Below, piece after piece: positions 1 through 12,810 of a stretch of DNA of 64,000 bases. Made by a program: the position numbers and the translations under genes. The notes under the pieces are model-generated. The model saw only the letters and a program-made list of their open reading frames with translations, was not told the DNA's origin and made no database searches. The stretch is from Trichinella spiralis (taxonomy: Eukaryota > Nematoda > Enoplea > Trichinellida > Trichinellidae). The first letter of the stretch is position 1. Every line of letters starts with the position of its first letter. Location: contig CM012954.1 of the NCBI GenBank assembly GCA_000181795.3, forward strand, positions 9,572,892 to 9,636,891. Direction: 5' to 3'.

Positions 1-2306
1 TCAGGCAAATTCGATTTCTTCTTCTTCTTCGTTTTCATTCAAATTCTATTCAGTTGAAAGAATCTAAAATTTCAAAATGCAAATTAGTACATTAATAACA
101 CATTCTGAAAATTAAAAAGCTTTTGCTCGTTTTTATTTCGGTTATACCTATAATGCTATAGTTTTACCTATTATAAGCATAAGAAAAGAACATTACATGA
201 CATTTAAGCGAACTGTTCGATTAATTCAGAAAAACAAATATGTGAAACATGAAATTAAAAAAAATAACCAATCAAAAATACAAAATTTCCAATCAATCAA
301 ATGTAATTCAAGATCAATTTACTTAAAAAATGTTTTTTTTTCAAATCTGAATCGAACTACTTGAAAATAATTCCTAATGTGCGAATGTGAAGCTTATGTT
401 GCATTTTAAAGGTTACTTTGCATGACAATCAGGATTTATTAACAATTTATTCACGTAAATGAACAACGGCTTTCCTAAACAATTTCACTTTTATTCTTTT
501 GTGAAACAAAGCTTTTAATGAATAAAGCAAAATAAGCTATAAAATATTCAAGTTTAAATAAATAAATAGTACTGTTCTTTGATAATGTTTAACAAAGTAG
601 TACGGAAAATTGTATAATTTTATGATAATAACATCAGTCTAGTAATCGAATAAATGAATAGTTTCTATAAATTCATTTTTCTATAAAGGCATTACTTTAA
701 CAAACACATGCCAATAAACACTTACAATGGGTTTAAATGTATGCCACGGAAGCATTTTTTGTTATTAATGATTTTCAAGTTTAATCGTCGTAACTACTGC
801 AATATTATGAACGCTATTAAATGTTTTCAATTATTATAAAAAATAAAATTGTAAAGGTGTACTTCATAATTTTGTTCCAATTCAAAATAGAGATTTTATC
901 ATATTCTTGGTAATACAGTAATTTTGTATACTGAAAAAACATTATCATATAATTTTTTCAGCAATTGCAACATTACATTTGTAAATAGTTTTGCATTACT
1001 AATTTGTATTAATATTTGTTTTTCATGTATAAATTTTAAAATTGCAATTGAATGCTACGTAATGTTAATAGGAAATTTGGTTGCATACTGTAGATTTGCG
1101 TAGTGCCAGTTAAATTCAGCCCTATGTGATTGATGCTTCTAATGATTGCTCGTAAAGTTAATTTTAAGAAATGAAAATTCAATTGTTGTTGCAGCAAAGA
1201 AAAGTATTTCTATTTTTGTACATTGTAAGCTTCAGAAATTGCGTAACTTCTTCAATGATATTCCTGTTGAACTTCGCTTCCTTGTTTGATCTATTCTCTT
1301 CATAAATATTTCAATGGTCAGCTAGGTAAAAAAGTTTTCAATTTTTAGCTTTTCGAATTGATTCACTTTATTTTGTTTTTGTTTCTTCTCCAACATATGA
1401 TGCGGTAAATCATATTTTTTACTTTGCTAAATGAAATGTTGCTGTTTTTTTGATACTACGTGTTCTTTTGACAAAATGCCAACTAATTTTGCATTGGCAA
1501 CAGTGATTTTATGCTATAAATTTGTCTATTGTTAGTTGGATATGTTTGCAATTTATGATTGTATTTGAATAGTGCTTGCCATTCAGCTTTCAGTTTAGTC
1601 AGAGTTGCACATTGAAAGTGAACAGTTGTGAAATTTCCACTTCTCAGTGGTTTGTTCGGTGGTTATAGTACATTTCAACATTTGCCATTTCTTGCATATA
1701 TTGATTGTTGCAAATGGCACTTGAATATATTGTTTGAAAATTTTAATCCATAAACATGAAAAATTGAAAAAGTTGCTAGCTAATAATATGAGCTAAGTTG
1801 CAGCACTGTTTGTTGTTTCAATGACAGTGTGACGTTGATATTTTATTAATTTCACGATGCCTGTTTGGTTTTTTTGATTTCTTAGTTAATTAGTTGCTAT
1901 TTATAATGGTGGCGCTTATTTTTGAAGCTTTCAGTGAAAATGAGTTTGGCGGATGGCGGCGTTTGATTGTTTTTGATTAATTGTTCATTTGAAAGGGGTT
2001 GTGTTTATTACGTTTTGAAAACAGGGTTCGCGTGTTGTGAAATTTAGCCCCATTTTCGGTCGTTTTCTGTATTGTATTCTGTCTGTATTGGTCGACGGCG
2101 TGTGATTATTGCGTGTGAAGAGTGCGCGAGCGAAAGTTTGTCGGAAAATTATTTAAAAAAAAATTTTTCCAAAGGTGGCAGCCGGATAACCAATCAGTTC
2201 GGCCAGGCGGCTAGTTGATTGTTTGTGTGATAGCAGTTGAGGTTTTTCAGCAAAAATTAGCTCCTTGGACGGCTAGTAGCGGTGTTGGGCCGCGCACAAG
2301 CAACCG
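1..2306. other. Non-coding upstream region and 5' UTR of the ELM2-SANT gene
   Basis: This AT-rich stretch has no reading frame I would defend. Base composition shifts towards GC from about 1900 onward, which fits the promoter and 5' UTR of the gene starting at 2307. The first 45 bases, read on the minus strand, could be a short terminal exon: an acidic run of glutamates ending in a TGA at 3-1, behind a weak acceptor. I saw no partner exon, so it is not called as a gene. Confidence 0.5.
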
Positions 2307-5300
2307 ATGAACGCGTCCGGTGATCGTAGCCTGCAACAGGCGTTGCTTATGCCGATGAACGAGGTGGATTTGAAATGGCCGCCGGCCGTGTCCGGTGAAT
2401 CGTCGGTGTCCAGTCACAACGGTGATTCGACCAGAGTGAACAGCACTGACGAGAATAAGCTGTCGGTGATGGAATTCACTTCCACCACTGCCGAAGTGGC
2501 TCCAACGAGAAGTACAGTTCCGCAGGTAAAACGAACAATTTACCCCTTAAAATATGCCGTTGATCGATTGCACAAAATTGCAACGCTGTCGAATGATTAA
2601 TTTGTTTTTTACTTCTTCTTCATTTAATTTCAACCACTTACTTGCTTGCATTCATACTGTATGTACCATTGACAAATGACATTTTTATAAATTGTTTTCT
2701 TTTCAAAGTAATGTTTCAATTGAATTATAAGTTCATCAAAATTGCAAAAGTGTTTGTTATTTGTCGACGCATGTGATAAAGTATATAGGAAGTGAAGTTT
2801 TGTCGACAGATTATCGTTTGTTTGTTTGTTTGTTTGTTGATTTTTTGTTTTCTAGTCGGTCGCCACAGTAGCGAGCCGAAATGTTGTTTTGCCAAATTTG
2901 GATTCATTTGCCCAGTTTGATTCGAAAAACGACACTGAACAGTCGTCCGATTTGACTTCGACGCTGCTCTACGAGTCGGACCAGTTCGCGCATGGCAAAG
3001 AACGACGAAGCTATTCGGGAAGCAGCTTGTGTCTGAGCAGCGAGCAACAGCGCCATGTTCTCGCCGAGCCGGCTTATCAACGGTCGCGTTTGATGTCGTT
3101 TCCGGCCGGCTTGGGTGTGGGCGTGGCCGGTGGTTTGGCCAGTGGAAGGGGCGTCGTTGACAATGGTTCGGCGTCGTTGTGTTTGCCGTTCTACACGCCG
3201 ACGGTGGGTCGGTTCGATCCGACGGGTCCGTCGTTGGTAATTGACGACGACGACGCCGTCGTCGGCGCAAACGCCGCCAGTAGCGGTAGCGGTGGCGGCG
3301 GAGGCGGCGGTTCGGCCACGGCGTCGGATTTGGATTTTTTCCTCTTGCCACCGGCATCCGGCAGTGGAGGCGGCGCGGTATCGGAAGCCGAACTCGGTTT
3401 GTTGGGTTTTGATTTTGGTGCGACTCAGAATTTCGACTTGGTCGACATGGGCGACTGCGACAACAGTACGAAAGTGAAAAGCGACCGCAAGCGTCACATG
3501 ACCGCGCCGTGTTCGTTGCTTTCCAATCCGCAACGACCGACCACGACCACGACAACAAACCACCCTCAACAACAACAACAACAACCTCAGCAATCTCAAG
3601 CTCAAATTCAACCTCAGCAACAGCAACGACGAAGAAGCCGCGGCAAGCCGGACAGTATTTTTTCACTGTTGAGAAAAAACGGCATGACCGACGGCTCGCA
3701 GTGGAGTCGCGCGCGTTCCTATTCCCTGCGCCACATCGACTCGCAGCCGTTGGCAGCCGCCGGCGCGAAAGGCAAATCGGACGAGTCGTTGCAACGCGCC
3801 GGCGCCGGCTCGTCGGCTGCTCCCAGCCGTCGCAATAGTCGTTCGTCGGCGGCGACGTCGGCGTCCAAATTCAAACCGTTGCCGTTGGTCATTCCGCCGC
3901 ACGTTTTCTTCAACCGTTTCCAAAGTCAACTCCGTTCGCCGACAATTTCCGAAAGCAGCTTCGCGTCGATATTCGGCGTGCCGGCGCGCACCCCGTACAC
4001 GCCGCCGCCGATTCTCAGCCCTCTGCGCAAAGGCTCGGGTTTGTTTTGTCGCGTTCACCGGCCTTGCCCGGCGCAGCCGAAAAGCGCACCGGCGACCGGC
4101 TTCGGCCGCGAATCGTTTTGGGACAATCCGAATTTGAACGCGCTCATCGCTGCCGCCGGCTATACAACCAGCGATTGCGTCAGTCCCGCTATCCCATCAC
4201 CGCCCGATTCGCCCGTCAAAACGGATTCTCTACCGTAAGATTTATCACAATTAATATATTTTCATTGCACGTATTTTTGTTTCGCATTCATTGTTTTATT
4301 TTTACAATCCAAATTTTTACAGCCATATCAACGTTGGCAACGAATATCAAGCTGTCATTCCACCGATGGATTGTACGAATTGTTTATTGTTGTTGTTGTT
4401 CGTTTATTGATTTTTATTTTTCCACTAGTATCGATGGATGATAAGCCGGAAGATCGTGAAACTCTCGTTTTTGATCCGAAATGTTTGGAAAATGTCACCG
4501 ATGCTGAATGTACGTATAAAAAAAAATTTCCATTTTCAAATATTATTTATTATTCGATTTTTCTTTTCTTTTTAGTAAACGCTTTGTTGAAATTGGCTAA
4601 CAGTCCGGCAGTTTTAGGCGGCGGCTTGAATTCTGAACTGGCTTGGCACTTGTTGTACGACTGCGGTGGCAATGTCAAAGTGTGTGAACATTGTTCTTGT
4701 TGTTTTTAACATATTTTTAATTAAGGAAGCAGCGTTGCGTCTACTCAACTCTGAAAATCCATTTCCAGAAGGACATCCATTACATTCGTGCAATTATCCA
4801 GGTGAATTTGATTCAAAAAAGAATAACAGTATTATATCAATTTTTCCTGTCGCTTTCGCTCAGATGTACACATGTGGTCACCGGAAGAAATTGAAACTTT
4901 CGAAACGGCATTGTTAAAATTTGACAAAGATTTCAACGAGATCTCGAAAAAAGTATTACATGAAATATCAATTATTGCTTTATTTTATTTTTTGCTTTTC
5001 TGAATTTTAGGTGAAAACAAAGTCCGTTCAGCAGTGCATTTCGTTTTATTATTCTTGGAAAACGCTTTTCAAAAAAAGTTACAGAAAATATCGACGAACA
5101 AAACAACAACGCGAATACCTCGAACTGGGCATGAAGCGATCGTTGAGAAGCTGTTCGCCGGCGGCGGTCGAACAAAATTCAAATTCTACTTCCGGTTCCG
5201 TTGCCATGGCAACCAGTGCTGAAGTGACCAACGCCGGTACCGGCACCGGCACTCCAACAATTGGCAACGCCAAGGGCACATCTCCGACTGTTTCGGAAAC

Positions 5301-5648
5301 CGTCGTCGTTCCCACACTGTCCGTCACTGCGATGGAAGTTGAACAGCAACAGAAAAAGCTGCAGCAGCCTCATTGCAGCAGCAACAACAATAGCAACGGC
5401 GCCGTTGGCGCAACTGCTGCCGGCAGCGCCGATATTTACGTCTCGCCCATTCATTTCTCTTGTAAATTCTGCGGCAAGTAAGCAACCGACACTATTCTAT
5501 TATACGTAAAGAAACTTTTATTTAGCTGCTGTTGCTATTTTATTACTTGTTTTTTTCAAGGGTTTTCTCAAAAGTGAAAAGTCGAAACGCTCACATGAAA
5601 GTTCACTATCGTGATTTGAGGGAACATCCTCCTCCATCCACTTCGTGA
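2307..5648 (+). CDS. ELM2-SANT-C2H2 zinc finger co-repressor, MIDEAS/TRERF1/ZNF541 family
   Basis: Nine exons with consistent phase give about 850 aa: 2307-2525, 2856-4234, 4323-4372, 4429-4509, 4576-4679, 4726-4801, 4864-4952, 5011-5477, 5561-5648. The first ~530 residues are low complexity (Asp, Gly, Ser and Gln runs) and look disordered. An ELM2 domain follows at about 534-620 (HINVGNEYQAVIPP at its start, GGGLNSELAWHLL later). A SANT domain lies at about 637-690 (MWSPEEIETFETALLKF, VQQCISFYYSWK). The protein ends with one C2H2 finger (FSCKFCGK, KSRNAHMKVH). This order, with a single C-terminal KVKSR-type finger, is typical of the family that scaffolds HDAC1/2 in the mitotic deacetylase complex. 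A nuclear transcriptional role is inferred from the family. The long N-terminal exon is GC-rich compared with its surroundings. MIER and RCOR proteins also carry ELM2-SANT but lack this terminal finger. Confidence 0.85.
2816..2839 (+). repeat. (TTTG)n tract just upstream of a splice acceptor
   Basis: About six TTTG units lie in intron 1 of the ELM2-SANT gene, about 15 nt before the acceptor AG at 2854-2855. Similar sense-strand TTTG or TTTA tracts occur in many introns of this window. Confidence 0.8.
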
Positions 5649-6818
5649 TGATTGAAATTCACAATTCTTCCGCTTGTACATATTGTTTGTTTGCCTCGCT
5701 TGTTCTGTTGACAACTGACATCCTCTTTTTTTTCCTCGATCATTTTTTCTCAGGTTATACACTATTTTACCTAGAATATATATATTTTTTTTGGGCGAAA
5801 TTTATCCTTTTCTCTATCTATCTGTTCGACGACGTTCGCCTACTGTGCTTAAAAAAACTGCTTGCTTATTTTTCCTGCCTCCTGACCACCGTATATTATT
5901 ATGCTTGTTTGTTTGTTTATTTGTTTGTTTTTGCCTCTCCATCCCTTTTATCGCAGTTGCGCGCGCGTTCCAGTCACCAACTCTCAATTACGCCCACGCA
6001 CCACCACCACAACAAAAGGGTCCGCTGTTTTGATGAAACAGTTTATCGAAAAAGAAGAAGAATCAAGTTTTGTTCTTTTTTTTTCTTTTTACCTCACCGC
6101 AACAAGCAGAAAATATCAGGAGAGACGGAAAAGAAGAAGTTTATGTTGTTGTTGACCGACTGATAATATGGCTAATAATTAGAAGAAACGTCTGGATTTG
6201 TTTCTTGTGGATGAAGAAGATCAAAGCCGCCAAAATACAACAAGTGAAAATCGATTTTCCGAACGAACAAGAAGTAAATGCTTGCCCGCCTGCCAGCCGG
6301 TAGTTACTATCCAGTGACAGTTGCTTTTTTCTTAAAAATAAATTTTATTTCATTTTACTTTACTGCTTTAAGACGACAAATTAAAAAGCAGAACAGTCAT
6401 TTTTTCCATCCTTCTTCCATTCATTCATTGTTGTGATTAATTTTTATTTCACTGTGTATTATTTTATTTATTATATATAGAGCAGCAGCAGCAGCAGCAG
6501 TTACTAGTGATAAAGTGGTGCAGAGAGAATATGCAAACTAAAAACTAATTTCAAGAAAGCTTCTTTTCTGCCAGAGAAAAACATCCACGAACGAGTGAGT
6601 AGAAGAATAATAAAGATATTACAGTACACAGTTAGAGAAGAAGAAAATTTAAAAATTTCACGTTATATCAATGCACCGAAACTACAGTAGTAATTAGTGA
6701 TGAAAATGATGTGTATATTAAAAAAAAACAGATTACTTTTTTCTTTAAATTTCTCTTCCTAATCGAGTAAGCTGAAAGAAAGAAGACACAAATGAGAAAT
6801 GAATTTTCAATTTTGTTT
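5649..6818. other. Convergent 3' flanks of the ELM2-SANT gene and SCFD1
   Basis: This region lies between two convergent genes and probably holds both 3' UTRs. It is T-rich, with frames that stay open mainly because T-rich sequence has few stops. A (CAG)6 run lies near 6482-6500. I see no recognisable product. Confidence 0.5.
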
Positions 6819-9800
6819 TCAAACCTGGGAAAGAAACTGACACCCGTTGACAAGCTCTGTGCAACCGTAGATGATGCGACGGGATTTTCTATATTCGACC
6901 AGATTCTGGTATTCGGCGTACGTACCGCCACCAATCATAAACACTATGGTATCGTTGAAGGAAGTTTTGCTTTTCTGTTGTTGCCTGTCAAAAAAACCCT
7001 TTCTTTCAGATGAAGATGGTTCAGCAGATGAACAACAACAACAAACAAACAAACATCAGTGCACTTCTTACCCCTGCGGTGCATATGCAACTGAAGTTTT
7101 GTACAACTTTGGATCGAATTGCAAATAACCGTCCACTTCTGGATTATTTTTCATCTCCATGATCGCGTCGACAATGCCAGTCAGAGGTAAGTTCTTGAAA
7201 AAACAATAAAATTGAAAAATACAAACAAACAAACAGTAAACAAAGCAAAGATATACCCGTTTTGGAATGACCAAATTTTTCACTCCTTCCATGATAAACT
7301 GCGAGCTCTGGCTGAGTAACTTGCTGAACATGTTGACCGTTTTCATACCACCACCAGAATACTGATCCGAAGTAGCGTTCGAAGAAAACTGCCTGCACAA
7401 ACAGACAAGCATGAAACTTAATTTCATTGTAAATATATTTATTTATTAATAAAGTTAAACTCACTTGACCCGTTTCAAATATTTGAACGCGGATACATCG
7501 CAGTCGATTGATTCCAACGCTTGCATCAACTGCCCAACTTCATTCTACAACAAAAACCACACCAGCTTATTAAAAATATACATATATACACAGTGCAGAA
7601 AAAACCATTTCACACAACCTCTGACATGTCGGTGCATAAATATTTGATCAAAGCAATGCGCATCTTGTCTTCGGCAGAGCCACATTCTACATCCTTGATC
7701 ATGTCGATCACCGATCGTTCAGTAGCTTGTTTATTCATTATTTTCTCTTCAGCTTCGAAAAACACGTCCAACTTGCGACACTGAAAAATTAATACATCAC
7801 AAATAAGCGAGCAAAATTTGAATGAGAAAAATCACCTTGATCTGTTCCAGAACAGCCGTAGCAATGTTGGTGTGCATGTCAATCAGACGCTTGTGTTCCA
7901 ATAATTCCGGCAGAGATTTGACAGTGGAAGTCAGTTCAGCCGTGTTATCGGTCAACAAAGAAATCGTCTCGTCGGTCTCGCCATCCAAACCCTGACTTGC
8001 GTATGCAAATTTCAAAACAAACAAACAAACAAGCAAAAACAATTACCATAGAATGTTTCAATTTACGAATATCTTCTTCTTTCGCGCGATAAGATTCAAG
8101 CTCTTCTTGTATTGCTTCGGCAACGGTTGGAAATGGACTGCAACAGTGAAATGGGAAAAAAAATTAATAAAACTGATGATGATGAACTTTAAAAATACAT
8201 CATCATCCGTTTGCGAAACGTACTTTCCTTTCTGAGCAATCCAGAATTTGTCATTCACATTGATGTCCAATTCTTTTGCTTTGTTCGCTGAATTAGCATC
8301 GAGTTTGACACGATTCAACTGAAAAGGCTGAACAAAAAAAAAGCGGAGCGTGGGAAAAGAGATGCATCAACAAATAAACAACTAGATTTCAAAAATTCTC
8401 ACCAGAACTTCATTGATCAAAGCTTGATAGGTCCAAGTGTGATGCAACGGTGTGGTAAGGTCCAAACTGCGGTCGCAGATGATCAGCACTGGCCGTTGAA
8501 AGCTGTACAACGAGGATCGCAATCCTTCATCAGTGAACAAACTGTTACGCCCGTCGAGCAAGCTGTCTCGAATTTTGGTGTTCAATTTCTGCAAATAGTC
8601 GATGATGGAAAATTTAAATAAATTAATAAATAATTTCAACCCCGGCAACAAGTTCAGCGGCGTTGCCGCGTGGGCATCGTATATACGGCACGGCACCGAG
8701 CGTGACGCACACGGAAAACAGACCGTCCACAATTGCATTCACAATTTCTTCCATCGCACCGCTGTCCACTTGTGGTCTGTTTATCGCTGAATACCACGAA
8801 CCATGTAAGCATAAGTGAATACCAATAAACACAACAATTTACCATAGAAAGATAATGGATTTTCGTCAGTGTATTTTTTCAAAACAAACAGATCATCTTC
8901 GAGCGAGATAAACGATAAATACTGATCGAACACCTGAACAACAAACACTACAAACCAATCAACACTATTCATTATTGTTGAGTACTTTTTGAATTTGTGA
9001 AACTGAATTCGTCTCAACTGCTACAGTAGCTACATCTTCCAACAGAGGACGGCTGAGAGGAGATATGAAATTCAAATAATAACTTTCGTACATTCCTCCA
9101 GCAAGATCCTAGATGTTGAATTTTCTGAAAAAAAATAGAATACAAAGTCACCAACTCACTTTGCACAAAAGATCGATCGATTCTCTGATGGGCATGATAA
9201 AATAAATGCACGGTACTTCAGGAAGTGATTGCCGTTGACTGGACAACAATCTATAATCAAATTTACCCAAATGTCAAAATACTACTTGAAATTCTTCATA
9301 AATACAAAATCTTCACAGTATTTCAAAGAAATTCATATGGAATATGCATCACTTTTAAACAAACCACAAAGTTCATTCAACTGAACAATATCATTAACAC
9401 TATTGCAGCTTGCATTCTTTTAAATGCACTTATTGTTAATATATTCACCTGTGTTCACATATGTTGTTCACAAATATGTAAAATGTAAAGCAAATCAAAC
9501 TCATCATATCAACTACCTGTTGAACAACAACATGCTGCTTGATCTATTCTTTCTTCAAAATAAACAAGCTTGATTCAATTTAAAGAAACGAATGTTTCAA
9601 TAATTTACAGAAAAATAAAATATTGCGTGCCAGAAACAAAAGAAAAGAAACATTTCCGTAGTATACTAATAAATTGCAAAGAATAAAGTTATTCATCATG
9701 CAGCTATTCAAACAGAACAGGTAGCTGATTTAACTTACAAGTGCAACGTTACACCACATTCACGAAGCTCTTTCACACTAATCAGTGGCGACAAAATGTC

Positions 9801-10093
9801 CATTCCAGCCTTATCATAAATTAGCACTTTCCAGTATGGTTCATGAGCAACAGATTCAGTTAATGGACGATTGAAATTTAATATCTGTTTCAAAACACCT
9901 GTAACAATGAATCGTTTATAACAACATATGGATGTATAATTAAACATTCATAAATTGAATAAGCAGATCATATAAAATTGCGAGAGGAAAGAAAAACAGA
10001 ACAAAAACTCAAAGTATACTTCGTGACAGTATAAAAACGTTTACCTAGCTGTTGAGAACGGAGTGTGGGTGTTTGCATCGTTGGCAAAGACAT
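6819..10093 (-). CDS. SCFD1: Sec1/Munc18-family protein SLY1 (SCFD1)
   Basis: Roughly 15 short exons encode a full-length Sec1 family protein of about 640 aa. The first exons are 10093-10045, 9898-9739, 9238-9160 and 9108-8986; later exon ends were placed less precisely. SLY1-type blocks appear in order: YWKVLIYDKAG, SPLISVKELRECG, PEVPCIYFIMPI, SYYLNFISPLSR, VFDQYLSFISLEDD, VTLGAVPYIRCPRG, VLIICDRSLDLTTPLHHTWT, DNTAELTSTVKSLPELLE, MHTNIATAVLEQIK, QFIMEGVKNLV, MIGGGTYAEYQNLVEY and IIYGCTELVNG near the end. SLY1 binds the syntaxin-5/18 type SNAREs and is needed for ER-Golgi fusion. The ATG directly follows an acceptor-like TTGATTCAAG, and the gene lies 476 nt downstream of MRPS31 on the same strand, so operon membership and a trans-spliced 5' end are plausible. 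Several introns carry TTTG repeats on the sense strand. One intron has a weak GTTGAA donor. Confidence 0.93.
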
Positions 10094-10569
10094 CTTGAAT
10101 CAAAACTCGGAATACGAAATCAGTCGATAAACACCGCACGCCCTCCTGAAACCAAAAATGCAAAAAAACTTCTATTCTCATCGAACTGAATTTGAGCAAA
10201 ACAAAAAAATTTGAAATATAATGTTCATAATTTGCTTGACAAACTTGTTATTATGAATTCAGTCAAAAATGATTAAAAAATATTACACCCCACTTTTGAG
10301 TAAAATGGGAACCTGAAATTAATATATTCTTTTGCGAAAATTAAAAAATACAACAACTTCCATACTTATCTACGAAGAAAAATAACTCATACAGTATTAT
10401 GACACAAACTGTGACAAGACGACAAATGGCAGTCTCTGCTACAGTATACAGCAAATATCTTCAAAAAGACAGAAAGAAGAGCGGATAGTCAAGTTTTTAT
10501 TCTTTACAGTACGTAATTAATACTAATTTTTAAAATTATATTTTAAAATTCAACAATTTTTTTCAACAT
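10094..10569 (-). other. Intercistronic gap between MRPS31 and SCFD1
   Basis: This AT-rich stretch has no ORF worth calling. Its SCFD1-proximal end (minus strand) reads as a pyrimidine-rich run ending in AAG directly before the SCFD1 ATG, which fits a 3' splice site for trans-splicing. Confidence 0.45.
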
Positions 10570-11639
10570 TTATTTACTTCGAACAGCACGAATTTTTTCC
10601 TTATCAATTATTCGATCAATTTCTTTTTGTTTTTTAGAAAAATAATCTCGAAACCAAGCAATGTGTTCGTGCTTTCTTTGCACTGTCATGTACGGATTTG
10701 TCGATAAGCCCTGCACGACCAGTTCCATAAAGCGACGAACTGGACCATCTTTCGGGAAACCTTTCTCTAACAGTGGTTCCAAAAAAACATGCTCATAAAA
10801 TGGATACTCTTTTTCAAACCAAAGGTATTCATTGTCAATCGGATACGGGAACATTTTCCCTTCCAACGTCCACTGGATCATCTCTTCAAAACCATTTCTC
10901 GGCAATGCAGTCGACCTAGCTGATAGTTGTTCCAATTTTTTCCACACTGGAAGAAGAGGCTTTTCAGTTGTCACTGGATCTTCCTTTTTTGTAAAAATGT
11001 TCAATCTTGCGCTTGAATTTTTCTCCAAATTCAACTTCCTAAGTGTATTCACAAAAGACTTTCGTGGAAAAATCATTCAAGCTCAAAAAACTTACTCCAA
11101 CATGCCACTGCTTGGAAAAGAAAGTGACGATTGTCTGGTAAATCTTTCAGCTTTGCGGTATGGCACGTTGCTCTTTGTTGGAGATTCGTCGAAAGTCATT
11201 TTGGAAAATAGCTTCTCCAACTGTTCAAATGGCACTGATTTTGGCTGCGATGCTACATTTCCCTCGTGTAATTTATTGTATATTTCCGATTTTGTCTTTT
11301 CCACGTCACCACCGAAATTAGATGCAACATCTTCAACTGCATATTCGACAGCGGTTTTCTTAATCTTCTCCACTGGCTTCTTAGTCTTACCGGGAGTGGA
11401 TAATTTGAAGCCGATACGTTTTGTACTTTTCTGAGCCAATTCCATGTTATTCAACAGTTCGCGCAGCAGTTCATTAGTTGATTGCTTTTTGTCACAGAAA
11501 CCTAATCTTTTAATATTTATTTACATTCAAAGTGACATGACAAATATACAACTACTTACATCGCGTATAATTCAAATGAGAACAATGCAAAATTGGAGAT
11601 AGGATTCTTTTTGTGTGAAACCAAAGTTGTTTTGCCATT
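10570..11639 (-). CDS. MRPS31: Mitochondrial small ribosomal subunit protein mS31
   Basis: Three exons (11639-11560, 11506-11096, 11038-10570) give about 319 aa in phase. The N-terminus is basic and hydroxylated (MAKQLWFHTKRILSPILH), as expected for a mitochondrial presequence. The C-terminal ~110 residues carry the MRPS31 signature: NGFEEMIQWTLEGKMFPYP, EHVFLEPLLEKGFPKDGPVR, FMELVVQGLSTNPYMTVQRK and HEHIAWFRDYF. The middle is poorly conserved and charged, as in other MRPS31 proteins. The product is a structural part of the mitoribosome small subunit. The first intron is best closed at a purine-rich AAAAG acceptor, because using the nearby ATTAG would hit a stop. The second intron is 57 nt. 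The start ATG lies 2 nt after a TTTTAAG acceptor-like site and 304 nt from COQ3. Confidence 0.88.
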
Positions 11640-11943
11640 CACTTAAAATCACGTATCACACATTACACAAATTGAAAAGTATTTCGCTTAATATATTTAA
11701 ATTTTAACAATTCACGTTAACAATTACACAAACTACAGTAACGAAAAAATCAAGACCCGACCAATTTGATTTATTATTTTTGAAAATTTAATTTACTTAA
11801 AACATTATACTACAATTTTCTTTTTATAATTTTTACTTTCACTTCTGTTTCTATTGAAATATATAACTTTCGAACAATACATTGCACTGATATGTTTATT
11901 TGTTTTAATCACTGTAATACAGTATAAAAAAAAGTAAACGCGT
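11640..11943 (-). other. Intercistronic gap between COQ3 and MRPS31
   Basis: This AT-rich gap contains an AATAAA-like hexamer shortly after the COQ3 stop on the minus strand and a pyrimidine-containing stretch before the MRPS31 ATG. Its length fits a nematode intercistronic region. Confidence 0.4.
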
Positions 11944-12810
11944 TCATAATTTCACAGCATACAAAGCGTAATTGACGTTGATGTTCTTTGTCCAGTACCA
12001 TTTGTTTTGCAGTGGATTGTACATCAAACCATTAATCATTCTTACGGAACAACCTCGACGTTCTAAGTTCACTTGCAAATCTTGAGGAGAGAAAAATTTG
12101 TTCCACTCATGAATACCTTTCGGTACAAGACGCAAAACGTTCTCAGCCACAAAAATGGCAAATATCTTCGACCAAATTGTCTTATTAATAGTTGTAAAAA
12201 ACAGCAGACCTCCGGAACGAACTAAATCAACGCAGTGATTGATGAACAGAGTCTGATCGTTGACGTGCTCGATAATTTCCGATGCAACAATAGCGTCGAA
12301 CGATGATTCACCGACACTTTGTGCAACAGATTCAACATCGCACACAAAATATTTCAAATTTTCCCCTAAACCAGCCAATCGTTGATGCTCTTTAGCCAAA
12401 GCTATTCCTTCAGAGTTGGCATCGATACCGACAACCGTTGCACCCAGCCGAGCTAAACTTTCACTCATAATACCAGCCCCACAACCAACGTCCAGAATTT
12501 TAACACCATTCAACGGCTTATAGCCAAAAAACGTATTAATATTTGATGAAGCTTTGCCAAACTGCAAAACTACAGTATCTTTTATCCACGGCACACGAAC
12601 CGAGTTGAATGAATGCAACAATTTCATGGGACCCTGTTCGTCCCACCAAGTTTGGCTGAGATTTGAAAATCGCTTAATTTCTTCATTATCAACAGTTGAG
12701 TTCATTGTCGAATTACTAAAGTACGAAGGAAAAAACGCTGTAAACTTACGTAGAAAAGAAACAGACAAAAAGGTTGAAGCTGCAGAGGTCAACTTATGCA
12801 CAAGAAGCAT
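11944..12810 (-). CDS. COQ3: Ubiquinone biosynthesis O-methyltransferase COQ3, mitochondrial
   Basis: A single uninterrupted exon encodes 288 aa. Residues 1-38 form a mitochondrial presequence, rich in Ser, Thr, Phe and Arg without acidic residues. The class I SAM-methyltransferase core follows: ILDVGCGAGIMSE at about 105-117 (SAM motif I), VVGIDANSEGIALAKEH (acidic motif II), FDAIVASEIIEHV (post-I/motif II) and LRSGG-like VRSGGLLFFTTIN (motif III). FSNLSQTWWDEQGPMKLLH near residue 48 is characteristic of COQ3/UbiG. It performs the two O-methylations of coenzyme Q synthesis at the inner mitochondrial membrane. The ATG overlaps the TAA stop of the upstream NDUFA6 gene by one base (TAATG). A pyrimidine-rich acceptor ends 6 nt before the ATG. 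An internal Met at position 36 would remove the presequence, so the first ATG is preferred. Confidence 0.94.
   Translation of the reverse strand: MLLVHKLTSAASTFLSVSFLRKFTAFFPSYFSNSTMNSTVDNEEIKRFSNLSQTWWDEQGPMKLLHSFNSVRVPWIKDTVVLQFGKASSNINTFFGYKPLNGVKILDVGCGAGIMSESLARLGATVVGIDANSEGIALAKEHQRLAGLGENLKYFVCDVESVAQSVGESSFDAIVASEIIEHVNDQTLFINHCVDLVRSGGLLFFTTINKTIWSKIFAIFVAENVLRLVPKGIHEWNKFFSPQDLQVNLERRGCSVRMINGLMYNPLQNKWYWTKNINVNYALYAVKL

Noticed and set aside
1-45. Short minus-strand terminal exon with a glutamate run ending exactly at the window edge
   Set aside because: The 14-codon acidic stretch and weak acceptor are not enough, and no upstream exon was found.
2725-3666. Long open frames on the minus strand opposite the ELM2-SANT N-terminal exon (up to 313 codons)
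   Set aside because: They are reverse-complement shadows of GC-rich low-complexity codons and give Arg/His/Pro-rich nonsense. The plus frame joins a recognisable ELM2-SANT domain.
10832-11434. 200-codon plus-strand frame opposite MRPS31
   Set aside because: The minus frames give a clear MRPS31 protein across a phase-consistent intron; the plus frame has no recognisable content.
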